DNA of 64,000 bases from a virus, in the IMG/VR virus record IMGVR_UViG_3300027770_000027, positions 163,353 through 227,352 of that record; one strand, given 5' to 3'. Of this stretch, positions 8,776 through 16,955 are shown in pieces; positions within the stretch are counted from its first letter, which is position 1, and the number at the start of each line of letters is the position of its first letter. Below the pieces are notes generated by a model. That model was not told the DNA's origin. It saw only the letters and a list, made by a program, of their open reading frames with translations, and made no database searches. The translations under genes were made by a program, and so were the position numbers.

Positions 8776-9158
8776 TAGGTGTTCATGAAAGCAGCTTTTT
8801 GTTCACTGCTCATCTTTGATAAGACATCATTGTAGTACTCCCAGAAATCCTCAATTGGAGTTGACGGAATTAATTTGATTACTTCTGTAGAATCTGCCGG
8901 AATGGCTCTCCAATTCTGCATAAACATATCAAAAACTACAACTAAATTATAATTGTTTGGATTGTATGGTGGTTTTCCAGCAGGTGCATTAAAATTAAAA
9001 ATTTTACGACCCAATTCTGAATCCAAAATTGCTGGATTGAGAGATGCTAACATACGCCTGGTAGCAGGTTTTCCGGCTACTGGATTTTTTCTAGTAAATT
9101 TTAATTCTACAACATTATTTTCTAACAATTGTTGTAAACCAGCAGATGAAAGTCCCAT
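8775..9158 (-). CDS. SH3-barrel protein, DUF2693-like
   Basis: 127 aa with ATG at 9158, one nt after the TAA of the upstream gene; the longer frame to 9206 would overlap that gene and is rejected. The core VVELKFTRKN, then PATRRMLASLNPAIL, then NLVVVFDMFMQNWRAIP follows the pattern of the DUF2693 SH3-like barrel (a basic strand, a T/S-L-N-P turn, VFD, then a W-R strand). Such proteins are common in phages and have no settled role. The assignment is from pattern memory. Confidence 0.55.
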   Translation of the reverse strand: MGLSSAGLQQLLENNVVELKFTRKNPVAGKPATRRMLASLNPAILDSELGRKIFNFNAPAGKPPYNPNNYNLVVVFDMFMQNWRAIPADSTEVIKLIPSTPIEDFWEYYNDVLSKMSSEQKAAFMNT

Positions 9159-9159
9159 G

Positions 9160-9549
9160 TTATTCGATTGGTTTATAGTCACAAACTCCAAAAATTCGAT
9201 CTTCATTTAAGAAGGCAACATTACTTAAACCATTGATAGAATTTACCTTCAATCCTCGATCATTCGGAAACACTACATGATCTCCTTCTTTGACAATTTT
9301 ACAATCAGGTCCGGCAAGGATGACCTTACCAACTCGCCAAGTGTGTTCTACTGCATTAATAGGAATCCACAAGCTTCCGCGTCGGATTTCTGTTCCAGAC
9401 TCATTAATATCCGCATACTGAATCATTAAAATATTGTCTAATACTTTTGTGATATTCCAGTCATCCAATTCATAGCTCTTTCCCTGATAGTGTTCAATTT
9501 GAATTTTACCACCAATGCGGTCTTGTAGGTTTGTGGGTCTGTCTATCAT
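9160..9549 (-). CDS. GroES-like co-chaperonin, possibly a gp31 analogue
   Basis: 129 aa. From residue 58 on the sequence follows the chaperonin-10 barrel: RRGSLWIPI, a variable loop, RVGKVILAGPDC, VKEGDHVVFPND, ending AFLNEDRIFGVCD. In T4, gp31 replaces GroES so that GroEL can fold the major capsid protein. An extra 50 N-terminal residues (IGGKIQIEHYQGKSYELDDW) precede the barrel. A late promoter TTAAATA lies 5 nt before ATG. No mobile-loop IVL-type motif could be fixed, so the identity is only moderate. Confidence 0.5.
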   Translation of the reverse strand: MIDRPTNLQDRIGGKIQIEHYQGKSYELDDWNITKVLDNILMIQYADINESGTEIRRGSLWIPINAVEHTWRVGKVILAGPDCKIVKEGDHVVFPNDRGLKVNSINGLSNVAFLNEDRIFGVCDYKPIE

Positions 9550-9553
9550 ATTT

Positions 9554-9949
9554 TTATTTAAGTGATTTGTTTAATTGTTCAAGTGTTGAATTATAGAGAT
9601 TAATTTCTCTTTGAGATAATTCCATGTTATTAGCAATAATATTTGCATCCGAATCTTCTTCTTTTGATTTAGAAGAAGCTTTTTTAATGTAAGATAATTT
9701 ACAACTTATTTTAGGCAAAAGAGTTTTGTAAAATTTACCAGCCAAAAAATTTTCTTTAGACAATGGAGTTTTATACACCCATCTATTAAAAGTAACATTT
9801 ACTATTTGAGCTAAAGAATTATCTGCCATAGATAACCATCTATTGGTAATAAAAATAGATGGTATACTATGTTCTTCTGGGATCTTAGAAGACTTCTTAA
9901 GAATCCAATTTAAATAAGGAAACAGATCATCTTTATATTGAGGTTTCAT
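9554..9949 (-). CDS. Possible clamp-loader small subunit (gp62-like)
   Basis: 131 aa with ATG 9949 in a TAATG overlap with the DUF366 stop. LFPYLNWILKK followed by SIFITNRWLSMADNSLAQIVN recalls the start of T4-type gp62 proteins, where an N-terminal WLS/LSYF helix after a short aromatic stretch is conserved. The C-terminus has a Ser/Lys/Glu-rich linker and a final helix. T4 gp62 is 187 aa, so this would be short. The clamp is encoded in this window, but gp44 was not seen. Treat it as a hypothesis. Confidence 0.3.
   Translation of the reverse strand: MKPQYKDDLFPYLNWILKKSSKIPEEHSIPSIFITNRWLSMADNSLAQIVNVTFNRWVYKTPLSKENFLAGKFYKTLLPKISCKLSYIKKASSKSKEEDSDANIIANNMELSQREINLYNSTLEQLNKSLK
9555..9561 (-). 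promoter_or_regulatory. Late promoter TTAAATA overlapping a stop codon
   Basis: Minus-strand TTAAATA, 5 nt before the ATG of the GroES-like gene. The TAA of the upstream gene (9556-9554) uses the last bases of the motif. Confidence 0.6.
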
Positions 9950-10542
9950 TAAATGACTTTGGTGGTGGCTGTGAAACAATCTTGGATAATTTCATAAAAG
10001 ATATCATCAATCTTATAAGCCAATTTTTCGACCAAGTCATCTGTAAGATAAAGAGAGAATGCAAAACTAGGAGCTCTGCTTCCTGCACTGATATTAATTC
10101 CAAAATGTCCCAGAGCAACTGTATCTGTAACCTTAGTAATGCTTACACTGGCTTTGCCCCAGTCTTCTTTACCATCTTCACCCATGCCCTTTTTACGAAG
10201 CATCAGATCATCTCCGTTTACTTCAACATCATAAAGTCCAAAAATATCTGTTCTAAAAAGATTAGCAATTTCTTGAACAAATAATCTTTGAAAGAAGACC
10301 GCTCCAATCGGATTCATATTAGGAATCTCCCAACATACACTTAGAGCATCGTCTGAGTATATAAAATCATTTGATAGCTTATCTTCAAGATCAATTAAAT
10401 TATCTTTAACATCCATATTGCCTCGTGTAATATAGGCAACTCCAAGTGGATTATATTCCTTGCGAAAAATTTGATATCCAAAACGATTGTGGATTAAAGA
10501 TCCGTCATAGTCTTCATCATTATAAATTCTTGATCTGCTCAT
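9949..10542 (-). CDS. DUF366 family protein
   Basis: 197 aa. Landmarks match DUF366: EDYDGSLIHNRFGY at the start, GNMDVKDNLIDLED, then FFQRLFVQEIANLF, NGDDLMLRK, KASVSITKV and LGHFGINISAG. DUF366 is known mostly from archaea and some bacteria and has no established activity. The start at residue MSRSR (10542) avoids a 35-nt overlap with the gene before; a longer form from 10602 cannot be excluded. It closes a block queC, amidotransferase, glycosyltransferase, DUF366, so a role in 7-deazaguanine metabolism is a reasonable inference from position, but it is not shown by the sequence. Confidence 0.55.
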   Translation of the reverse strand: MSRSRIYNDEDYDGSLIHNRFGYQIFRKEYNPLGVAYITRGNMDVKDNLIDLEDKLSNDFIYSDDALSVCWEIPNMNPIGAVFFQRLFVQEIANLFRTDIFGLYDVEVNGDDLMLRKKGMGEDGKEDWGKASVSITKVTDTVALGHFGINISAGSRAPSFAFSLYLTDDLVEKLAYKIDDIFYEIIQDCFTATTKVI

Positions 10543-10567
10543 AAATATATGATAGCTGTTAACTAGC

Positions 10568-11251
10568 TTAAGTCCCGAATTTTTTTGAGAAGAGTTTTGC
10601 ACTGTCCATCCAGTCTGGGGTGTTCATACTGTCTCCCAGCCCATGATGAACTACTCGAATAGGCAATACCCCCATTTTGACCTTTTTGGCGTTGCAGTCT
10701 AAACAAAAAGCCAAATCATAGTGGTGAAAATTAAAATCTTTATCAAATTTAGCACCTTTAGTAGTCACTGCTTCTACATCAATTGCTAAGAACAAACCAT
10801 CTAATACCAGAGCTCTAGAATTTGTGGGCCCGAATACAGTTGTCCACACTCTACTATCCGCCGCATGGGCAACTTCTCCTACATGAGTAGGTCTTTCAGA
10901 CATCAAATGCCACGCAGGAGCTTTGGAGAGATTGATAGATTTGGCACCAGCCAAACCAGTGACTTCATAAGGAGAATTTTGTAATTTGTCTACTAAAAGC
11001 AAATCTTCCAATTCAACATCATCATGTACAAAAAGTAAAATACTTTTCTTGTGTTTTGGATCTTCTAAAAAAGTATTGTAAAGTTTGGACAAACCTTCTT
11101 TATTATCCTTTACAATAACAAAATCAAAAACTCCTTTACGAAACAAATCGTTGGAGTCATATTGACGCTGTAAGGATTTAAAAATTGGCCTGTTTTCAAA
11201 TTCTTTGATGTCTTTTGCTTGAGTTGCAATTACTGCAGTTACTTTTTTCAT
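10568..11251 (-). CDS. Glycosyltransferase-like protein in the queC block
   Basis: 227 aa. ILLFVHDDVELED near residue 70 is the acidic DxD-like motif of the GT-A 'glycosyltransferase-like' family (PF13712 type), followed by GLAGA, RVWTTVFG and LVLDGLFLAIDVE, then the HHYDLAFCLDCN helix with a second acid, and RVVHHGLGDS. These fit a GT2-related nucleotide-sugar transferase. The acceptor is unknown. It overlaps the amidotransferase gene by 4 nt (ATGA), so it belongs to the same transcript as queC. A DNA-base or virion acceptor are both possible. Confidence 0.65.
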   Translation of the reverse strand: MKKVTAVIATQAKDIKEFENRPIFKSLQRQYDSNDLFRKGVFDFVIVKDNKEGLSKLYNTFLEDPKHKKSILLFVHDDVELEDLLLVDKLQNSPYEVTGLAGAKSINLSKAPAWHLMSERPTHVGEVAHAADSRVWTTVFGPTNSRALVLDGLFLAIDVEAVTTKGAKFDKDFNFHHYDLAFCLDCNAKKVKMGVLPIRVVHHGLGDSMNTPDWMDSAKLFSKKFGT

Positions 11252-11886
11252 ATAAAATAAGGACTTTCGTAAGAAAATGTTCCTTCTTTTGAGAAAGAAC
11301 CTTCTTTTAATTTAAACCAAATTCCATCTTCTTCAACGCATGTAGAATCTTGAAACTGAGAAGACGAAAAAGAATCTTTATCCATCCACAATGAACTACC
11401 CGCCTTGACCACATACACCTCTCCGTCCCACACAATCCAACTGGTAAGTAATCCTTGATAGTTGGAATATGTTTTTGATATACTGTAATTTTTAATTAAA
11501 TCATGGGGTATCATTTGGGAGTCCACCTCAAATGGAGGATTACTATTAATTTCTTCAAAATTTGTTATAATACCATTGTGAGCTACAAAACAACCATCCT
11601 GGTCAAATGGGTGAGTTGTTTTGTCACTCCATTTAGTTTCTGTACTATTAGTGGGTGCTCTGGAATGAAAAAGAAAATAATCGTAAGGTTGATTACTCAA
11701 TGCTAACTTATATTGATAATTTTCAAAATCTGTATCTGTCAGGTGTCCTGGCAGTTTGTGTATAAAATATGATTTTGAGTTTCTACAAACCGCCATGAAC
11801 CCCGTAGAATAACTACCTCGATGTAAATTTAATTTGTAAAGATTAAATGCTTTTTCAAAATTTGAACTGCCTGCAATTCCACACAT
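11248..11886 (-). CDS. Class II glutamine amidotransferase, stand-alone
   Basis: 212 aa starting MCGIAGS, with the catalytic Cys at position 2; ATG 11886 is chosen because this family needs that N-terminal cysteine. Further landmarks are LHRGSYSTGF, LFHSRAPTN, THPF and CFVAHNGIITNFEE (glutamine pocket and oxyanion Asn-Gly), then DSQ. No synthase or isomerase domain follows. The gene starts 4 nt after the queC stop. In archaea and phage 9g a GATase is fused to QueC (Gat-QueC) for archaeosine formation; here the two parts are separate. It likely delivers ammonia to a preQ0- or CDG-derived substrate. Confidence 0.8.
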   Translation of the reverse strand: MCGIAGSSNFEKAFNLYKLNLHRGSYSTGFMAVCRNSKSYFIHKLPGHLTDTDFENYQYKLALSNQPYDYFLFHSRAPTNSTETKWSDKTTHPFDQDGCFVAHNGIITNFEEINSNPPFEVDSQMIPHDLIKNYSISKTYSNYQGLLTSWIVWDGEVYVVKAGSSLWMDKDSFSSSQFQDSTCVEEDGIWFKLKEGSFSKEGTFSYESPYFI

Positions 11887-11890
11887 GATA

Positions 11891-12631
11891 TTATAATACT
11901 GTGCAATTATATTTTTGCCAATCAATGATTCGCGAATATTGTAGAGGATCTACCTTTTTAAGTTGGATCCAGCCTGCCAATCTTGCTGAACAACTTGGAC
12001 ATTCTCCACATGACTTTTCGTGTTCGGTATAGCAAGTACGAGTTTGTGTAAAATCTACACCCAATTCAATTCCATATTCTATAATTTCTTTTTTTGTTTT
12101 ATCAATTAAAGGTGCTTTAATTTCTATTTGTTTGCGCCTGTTCAAAGAAAGAATAGTATTTAACCGGTTCCTAAATCCTGGTGTACAATCCCAGAACCCA
12201 GAAGTATCATCTGCTTTGGCAGCTCCGTATAGAACATGTTCTGCTCCTACACTTTCTGCCATACCAATTGCCAAAGACAAAAATATCATATTTCTATTGG
12301 GAACGTATGCAGTATTTTGTGGATCTCCGATAACCTCTTTCATTTTAGGAACATCTACGTCATCTCTTGTCAAGGCTGAATCAAATTTTAAAAATTTTAA
12401 AGCTAATGGAAATCTACTATACTTTATTTTTTCAGCATGTTTTGATTTAAAAATAATATTTGTAATATAATCCTCTGCTCTGGTTAATTCACTGATATTT
12501 CTTTGTCCGTAATCTATACCTAAAGCATATACTTGTTCATAATTTGTCAATGCATGATGCAAAACAACTGTGCTATCCATGCCACCACTGTATAAAACAA
12601 CACAAGACTTCGGAGAAAACGATGTATCCAT
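11891..12631 (-). CDS. queC: 7-cyano-7-deazaguanine (preQ0) synthase QueC
   Basis: 246 aa. PP-loop VVLYSGGMDSTV near residue 13, then ALGIDYGQRN, YVPNRNMIFLSLA, and a C-terminal zinc site TCYTEHEKSCGECPSCSARL. QueC converts CDG to preQ0 using ATP and ammonia, through the amide ADG. ATG 12631 is preferred over 12685 because the 18 extra residues are hydrophobic noise and would overlap the divergent gene. It heads a minus-strand block with a GATase, a glycosyltransferase and DUF366; QueD, QueE, FolE2 and a DpdA-like protein are on the plus strand far to the right. Confidence 0.93.
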   Translation of the reverse strand: MDTSFSPKSCVVLYSGGMDSTVVLHHALTNYEQVYALGIDYGQRNISELTRAEDYITNIIFKSKHAEKIKYSRFPLALKFLKFDSALTRDDVDVPKMKEVIGDPQNTAYVPNRNMIFLSLAIGMAESVGAEHVLYGAAKADDTSGFWDCTPGFRNRLNTILSLNRRKQIEIKAPLIDKTKKEIIEYGIELGVDFTQTRTCYTEHEKSCGECPSCSARLAGWIQLKKVDPLQYSRIIDWQKYNCTVL

Positions 12632-12633
12632 AT

Positions 12634-12641
12634 GGTAAATA
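12634..12641 (+). promoter_or_regulatory. Late-promoter-like GGTAAATA
   Basis: Plus-strand GGTAAATA, 8 nt before ATG 12650, in the 18-nt gap between divergent genes. It deviates from TATAAATA at two positions, but the distance to the start matches the other late sites. Confidence 0.4.
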
Positions 12642-12649
12642 TAGTATAA

Positions 12650-13219
12650 ATGAAAACTTCGAAGAAATCTAGCAAAAAGAATCAAAAAGTGTATAGCAAA
12701 GCACAGAAAAGTGAAGTTGCACGAATTTTAAAGTCAAATCAGCAAGAATGTGGGTGTGATGAATCTTATGTTCCATTTCTTAAAAGTTTTATCAAACATT
12801 TAGTAAGAGAAGCAGATGAAGCTCCAGCTGTAGAACCCCAGGACCCACAAAGTTTTACACAAGATCAAAATCAAAAAGATTTTAAGGGATCTTTAGAGCC
12901 ATCTACACAGCCAGACCAATTTGATACAGAAGGAACTGATCCAAATCTGGCTGCTGATGCTATTGCTTCTATTACAGAATGGTCGGGTAGATTGGAGGAG
13001 TTTGCAAAATTCTTAAATAGTCCGGATAGCCAGTCTTTACATGCTACATTAGCAGCTCAGGATCGTCCGGGTTCTTTGTTAAGAGGAGTTACTCGTAAAG
13101 CATCTGATAGTATTACACGTATTGCAGGAGAAGTAGAAAAACTTAAAGAGGTTCTTAATCAATTTATTATTATGGCTCCTAAAAAACAAAGAGATACAGA
13201 TCAACTTAAAATGGCTTAA
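12650..13219 (+). CDS. Hypothetical protein, 189 aa
   Basis: Unrecognised. The first 30 residues are very basic (KKSSKKNQKVYSKAQKSE), followed by a helix with a CGC motif, a Pro/Gln/Asp-rich linker (residues about 60-105) and a helical C-terminal half. It is a single plus-strand gene between queC and the primase and its tail overlaps the primase stop by 4 nt. The basic start, acidic linker and late-type promoter would suit an internal head or scaffold-associated protein, but there is no direct evidence. Confidence 0.5.
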   Translation: MKTSKKSSKKNQKVYSKAQKSEVARILKSNQQECGCDESYVPFLKSFIKHLVREADEAPAVEPQDPQSFTQDQNQKDFKGSLEPSTQPDQFDTEGTDPNLAADAIASITEWSGRLEEFAKFLNSPDSQSLHATLAAQDRPGSLLRGVTRKASDSITRIAGEVEKLKEVLNQFIIMAPKKQRDTDQLKMA

Positions 13220-14181
13220 ACTTCATACAGAGAATCTAAAATTAAACTGTAAGGTATTTCGTCTATTCCTTCTTTTACTGCCCATTCATTGAAATCTTTG
13301 AATGGACTATTAGAAGGCCAGCGGAATACCTTTTGTTTTGCTGTTAATAGCTCAAAAATCTTCTGCTTGGCAGCATCATCTTTGCGTGGATTGTCTAATA
13401 TCCATATTTTTTCATGTAAAGGAAACTCTGATAACTGTTTTTGCTGTAATGGTGTTAGATTTAGACCTGCCAAACTTACTCCATTTTGAACAAACATAGA
13501 ATCTAGAGGACCTTCAAACAAGAAAATAGAATCCAATTCAATTTTTACACGCTCAATAGCATATACTGACTTATCATATCCCACTTTATTGAGATATCGA
13601 GGCTCAGAACCATCTAGAGAACGGGTTTGATACCAAACTATACGGTTATTTCTATCTGTGTAAGGAATACATAGACGATTTTTGTGAAAAGAATCTGTTA
13701 AGCTAATATAATATGAAGAACTTTTATTTATAGCCGTATTTAATCTACGATGCTCTATATAATCCAGTGCTTTCTGAAAATACTGATTAGTTCCATAATA
13801 TATTTGTTGCTGTTTGTCATTAACATTGATGGAATCATATGGTAATATGGGTTTTTCCTTAGAAGTTTGTTTACTTCCTTTATAATTCTCAGATACATCT
13901 ATAGATATATCTCCGCTAAATGCTTCTGCTTCAATTTCTTCCCGAGAAAGACCTGACGACAATTCTATATAAGTCTGTGAATTCCATCCACGACCACAAT
14001 TAAAACAATAAAAAGAGTTGGTTGAAGGATAATAGAATAATCTCTTTTTCTTCAACCAACTCTTTCCTTCTCTACAAATATTACAAGAAGCGTTGTAATT
14101 TCCGTCAAACTTTCGAAATACGGGTTCTCCCGAATGAGTATAAAACTTACTCAACACATAATGTCCCGGGAGCTGCTTCAT
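13216..14181 (-). CDS. 61: DNA primase, zinc ribbon plus TOPRIM (gp61-like)
   Basis: 321 aa. The N-terminal zinc site is CNIC near residue 33 and CFNC near residue 59, with KSWLKKKR and FYYPSTNSFYCF between, as in DnaG-type primases. The TOPRIM part has FLFEGPLDSMFVQNG and WILDNPRKDDAAK, with the expected Glu and DxD-like acids. It would make primers for the lagging strand together with the gp41 helicase encoded at 53.5 kb. The start lies 20 nt after the preceding stop. Length is close to T4 gp61 (342). Confidence 0.82.
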   Translation of the reverse strand: MKQLPGHYVLSKFYTHSGEPVFRKFDGNYNASCNICREGKSWLKKKRLFYYPSTNSFYCFNCGRGWNSQTYIELSSGLSREEIEAEAFSGDISIDVSENYKGSKQTSKEKPILPYDSINVNDKQQQIYYGTNQYFQKALDYIEHRRLNTAINKSSSYYISLTDSFHKNRLCIPYTDRNNRIVWYQTRSLDGSEPRYLNKVGYDKSVYAIERVKIELDSIFLFEGPLDSMFVQNGVSLAGLNLTPLQQKQLSEFPLHEKIWILDNPRKDDAAKQKIFELLTAKQKVFRWPSNSPFKDFNEWAVKEGIDEIPYSLILDSLYEV

Positions 14182-14201
14182 ATAAGCAGTATATAGGAAT
14201 T

Positions 14202-15281
14202 TTAACCTTTAATCACGCTCATAGATTTGAAAATATTACTGTATAAATGTTTGAAATCTACACTATCTTCTAATCCCATCTTTGGGGTCATGCCTCCAAG
14301 TGATTGTCGATGCAAATTTGCCAATTCTGCCTGCTTAGCTCTGTCTAAATCTGCCGCCTGGTCTTCCTCAGATCCCATATCTGCTAGTGTTCCTCCGTTA
14401 TCTTGCTTGGGAATGGCTGTCCATCCATCATCTGTTCTTTTAATTAAATCTTTTCTGCCCAATTCTCCGGCTATTCCTCTTAGATATGATTTAATAGTAG
14501 CATCAGAGTCAGCATACTGTCTGGGAATTAAATTTCTATCAATCTTAGAAACCAATTCATTGTTCTCTAGAGGACCTTCTGCTTCAATCAGATCTAATAG
14601 AGCTTGTTGAATGTCTGATAAATCTAATTCTGCTCCTTCTTTTCCAGTAAATCCCGCTTTATCCGGTGTTGCTGCTGGTTCCTCATTTTTTTGAGAAGGA
14701 GTTTCTTCTGGTTCTGGTTCGACTGGAACCTCTTCAGTTTCTCCAGGTGTTTCTTCGGGAGAAACCTCTGTTTCAGCTGGTGTGTTTTCAGCTTCTTCGG
14801 ATCCAGATCCTTCTTCATCTTTAATATCTTCTGAAGAAGCTTGTGGTAGGGCGGCTCCTGCTGGGTTGTTTCCAGATTCATCTGGAGTTTGAGTAATTAA
14901 ATTCAAGCCGTAAAGATAATTTCCAATAGTTTTCATCCATTTTTCAGCTGGGGAAGCAGACCAACCTGCTGTATGTTTGAGAAAATCAAAAATAGCAGCC
15001 TGCATCTTTGCATTATCAGGATATGTTTTACCAGAACCATGTCCACTCTTAAGAAAAAGCTCTAAGGCCTTCCAAGCGTCCTGGCCATTATACTTTCCAT
15101 CTCGAGCATTAGGCTTGCGTCGTTCACCAGAACGAGGATCTACATCAGTTTCAGTAAACTTATTTATCCAATCTGGTTTAGGCGCTCTGCTAACTGCGTC
15201 TAGAGCAGGAATTGTGATAGCGCCACGAGGAGCAGCCATTTCTTCTAAATAATTTTCACAAAGATTTTCAAATAAACTCAT
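14202..15281 (-). CDS. Hypothetical late protein with acidic linker, 359 aa
   Basis: Unrecognised. It has a folded N-terminal part (residues 1-130, including WINKF and DGKYNGQDAWKALELFLKS), a Glu/Pro/Ser/Thr linker (about 145-205) and a C-terminal winged-helix-like segment (LDLSDIQQALLDLIEAEGPL, then LRGIAGELGRKDLI and GWTAI). The opening MSLFENLCENYL recalls short amphipathic capsid-targeting sequences of T4 internal proteins. The promoter is CATAAATA, 6 nt before ATG. A packaged DNA-binding or scaffold role is conceivable but unproven. Confidence 0.55.
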   Translation of the reverse strand: MSLFENLCENYLEEMAAPRGAITIPALDAVSRAPKPDWINKFTETDVDPRSGERRKPNARDGKYNGQDAWKALELFLKSGHGSGKTYPDNAKMQAAIFDFLKHTAGWSASPAEKWMKTIGNYLYGLNLITQTPDESGNNPAGAALPQASSEDIKDEEGSGSEEAENTPAETEVSPEETPGETEEVPVEPEPEETPSQKNEEPAATPDKAGFTGKEGAELDLSDIQQALLDLIEAEGPLENNELVSKIDRNLIPRQYADSDATIKSYLRGIAGELGRKDLIKRTDDGWTAIPKQDNGGTLADMGSEEDQAADLDRAKQAELANLHRQSLGGMTPKMGLEDSVDFKHLYSNIFKSMSVIKG

Positions 15282-15287
15282 ATATCT

Positions 15288-15295
15288 TATTTATG
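15288..15295 (-). promoter_or_regulatory. Late promoter CATAAATA containing a stop codon
   Basis: Minus-strand CATAAATA, 6 nt before ATG 15281. The TAA that ends the upstream kinase gene (15293-15291) is the central part of the motif. Confidence 0.65.
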
Positions 15296-15929
15296 GTGTC
15301 CAAATGTCAGATATCAAACTTTGTTCTTCACCAAATTGTTTACCATTCTCCTGTACGTACATGGTTGTTAATGCAATTCGCTGTTCTCTGGTACCAAAAA
15401 TTTCAATAAAAGCAGCTGAATCTCCTTTTGGAAAAATTCTTCCATCCCCTTGCAAATAAGACTGATTAAAAACTTTAAAAATGTTATCAATTTCTTCTCG
15501 GTACACAGGATCTGTATCTCTAATACCATCTGCAACAATTTCAACTGGAGAAGCTTTGGTTAGTGGTAGAAAAAAAAGTATATCATATAGTCTCAATGTT
15601 TCTCTCACGAGGATTCTAGAAGTATCTAAGAACTTTTCAGACACCAAGCCATTCAAATGAAGCCAAGAAGAGTATGCTAGATTGTCTAGTACACACCGAT
15701 CAAAAATTACAAAATCATTTTTACTATACTGAGTGGCTTGTTCTGCTAAAAAATCTAAAATTTGTCTTTGTGATTCTTCAGAGCCTTCTTTGTTGAGAGG
15801 GATATTGTTTTCCTTAACAAGATCTCTGTAAGTCTTCTCTGGAGTTTTATACATCGGCCATTTTGCTAGAAAATCTTGAATGTATGTAGATTTACCAACA
15901 CATTGGGTTCCTATTACAGCTATTTTCAT
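15291..15929 (-). CDS. P-loop kinase-like ATPase (AAA_28/NadR type)
   Basis: 212 aa. MKIAVIGTQCVGKSTYIQDF holds the Walker A at residues 7-14. NDFVIFDRCVLDNLAY near residue 76 is the DR motif of nucleotide and nucleoside kinases, followed by the helix RLYDILFFLPL and a lid-like segment with GIRDTDPVYREEID. The family includes NadR-type kinases and phage dNMP kinases; which substrate is used cannot be told. A dNMP kinase would fit a phage that makes unusual DNA. The stop codon sits in the next promoter. Confidence 0.7.
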   Translation of the reverse strand: MKIAVIGTQCVGKSTYIQDFLAKWPMYKTPEKTYRDLVKENNIPLNKEGSEESQRQILDFLAEQATQYSKNDFVIFDRCVLDNLAYSSWLHLNGLVSEKFLDTSRILVRETLRLYDILFFLPLTKASPVEIVADGIRDTDPVYREEIDNIFKVFNQSYLQGDGRIFPKGDSAAFIEIFGTREQRIALTTMYVQENGKQFGEEQSLISDIWTP

Positions 15930-15932
15930 AAA

Positions 15933-16181
15933 TTAGTGTTTTAATAGTTCTGGAAAAAACTTTGTAAGTGTATTTTCATTCATAATTTCTTGTTTGTCAA
16001 GAAAAACATTGCATAAAGGTACATTGGGATGGGAACATCTTAGAGAAACTGCCAAATTAATCATTTTTTCAATATCTTCACTATAAAGAGTATGATTTAC
16101 ACTAGGAATAGCACAAAAAAGTAGTGCTTCCAAAATTAATTGGACGTTTTCTTTAACTAATAACGGGTTGGTATTGGACAT
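15933..16181 (-). CDS. Hypothetical protein, 82 aa
   Basis: Unrecognised small helical protein (NVQLILEALLFCAIPS, EDIEKMINLAVSLRC). A weak Shine-Dalgarno-like AAGGA lies a few nt before ATG, and it ends 3 nt before the kinase gene, so the two are probably translated together. No motif points to a function. Confidence 0.5.
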   Translation of the reverse strand: MSNTNPLLVKENVQLILEALLFCAIPSVNHTLYSEDIEKMINLAVSLRCSHPNVPLCNVFLDKQEIMNENTLTKFFPELLKH

Positions 16182-16207
16182 ATGTCCTTTATACCCTTAT
16201 TTTTAAA

Positions 16208-16942
16208 TTAGTCACCTGAAGTTACCATCATAGAGCCGGTACTATTAGTTGCTAGTATCTTTTTAATATTGTTATAGGTATCATCTGCGGCTTTTAATGC
16301 AGCTTCTAATTGAGAAGGATCTTGAGATAACTGTTCCATAGTATCTAAATTGTCTGGAAGGGTCTCTAAAGTAGAATCTATAAAAGGATCTGCCGTTTGA
16401 ACTTTATCCATTGGGGTGCTTAATGATTGAATACATACACCAATCATTAAAATTCTAGTTGCGGCATTCATTTTATGAATGACATCATCAATATTTACTT
16501 TTAGATTTGCATACTGTCCACCGTCTTTAATTCTTACAGCTGTTAAAAGAAGTTGTATGGCTTTTGCCGCCGTTTCAGGATTTCCTAATTGTTCATCTAT
16601 TTTATCCAATTCTGTTAAACAGCGATTAATAACATCTTCTTTTGATTTTTCTCTTCTTATGCTATCTACATCTGTCAAGAAACACGCAGCTGCTAATTGT
16701 ACTAATTGAATTCTGGCCAAAGCATCTTTTCCTGGTAGCACTGAAGTATCCCCTTCTGGTGTTCCCGCTACAGGTGGTGTAGTGGCTGCGTCTGCTTGTG
16801 TTTCGGGTTCAGCTGGATTTAGTGCATCTTCCTCGTTTAATATTTTTTTAAGAAAATTGTCAAATTTTGAATATCTGTTTGAATTTTTACTCAAAGATAT
16901 TTCTTCTTGTATTAAAGAAGTTAGAAATTTATTAGAAGCCAT
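16208..16942 (-). CDS. Hypothetical late protein, 244 aa
   Basis: Unrecognised, mostly helical. The N-terminus (KFLTSLIQEEISLSKNSNRYSKFDNFLKKIL) is amphipathic, then a Pro/Ala/Thr/Glu linker (about 38-65), then a helical domain of Leu/Ala-rich segments (RIQLVQLAAACFL, AIQLLLTAVRI, RILMIGVCIQSL). The build (short helix, acidic linker, helical body) parallels the 359-aa protein at 14202 and suggests an internal head or scaffold-type protein. An AATAAATA promoter ends 5 nt before ATG, directly downstream of the DUF1501 genes. Confidence 0.55.
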   Translation of the reverse strand: MASNKFLTSLIQEEISLSKNSNRYSKFDNFLKKILNEEDALNPAEPETQADAATTPPVAGTPEGDTSVLPGKDALARIQLVQLAAACFLTDVDSIRREKSKEDVINRCLTELDKIDEQLGNPETAAKAIQLLLTAVRIKDGGQYANLKVNIDDVIHKMNAATRILMIGVCIQSLSTPMDKVQTADPFIDSTLETLPDNLDTMEQLSQDPSQLEAALKAADDTYNNIKKILATNSTGSMMVTSGD

Positions 16943-16947
16943 AATTC

Positions 16948-16955
16948 TATTTATT
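16948..16955 (-). promoter_or_regulatory. Late promoter AATAAATA overlapping the DUF1501 stop
   Basis: Minus-strand AATAAATA, 5 nt before ATG 16942. The TAA ending the second DUF1501 gene (16956-16954) shares two bases with it. Confidence 0.6.
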
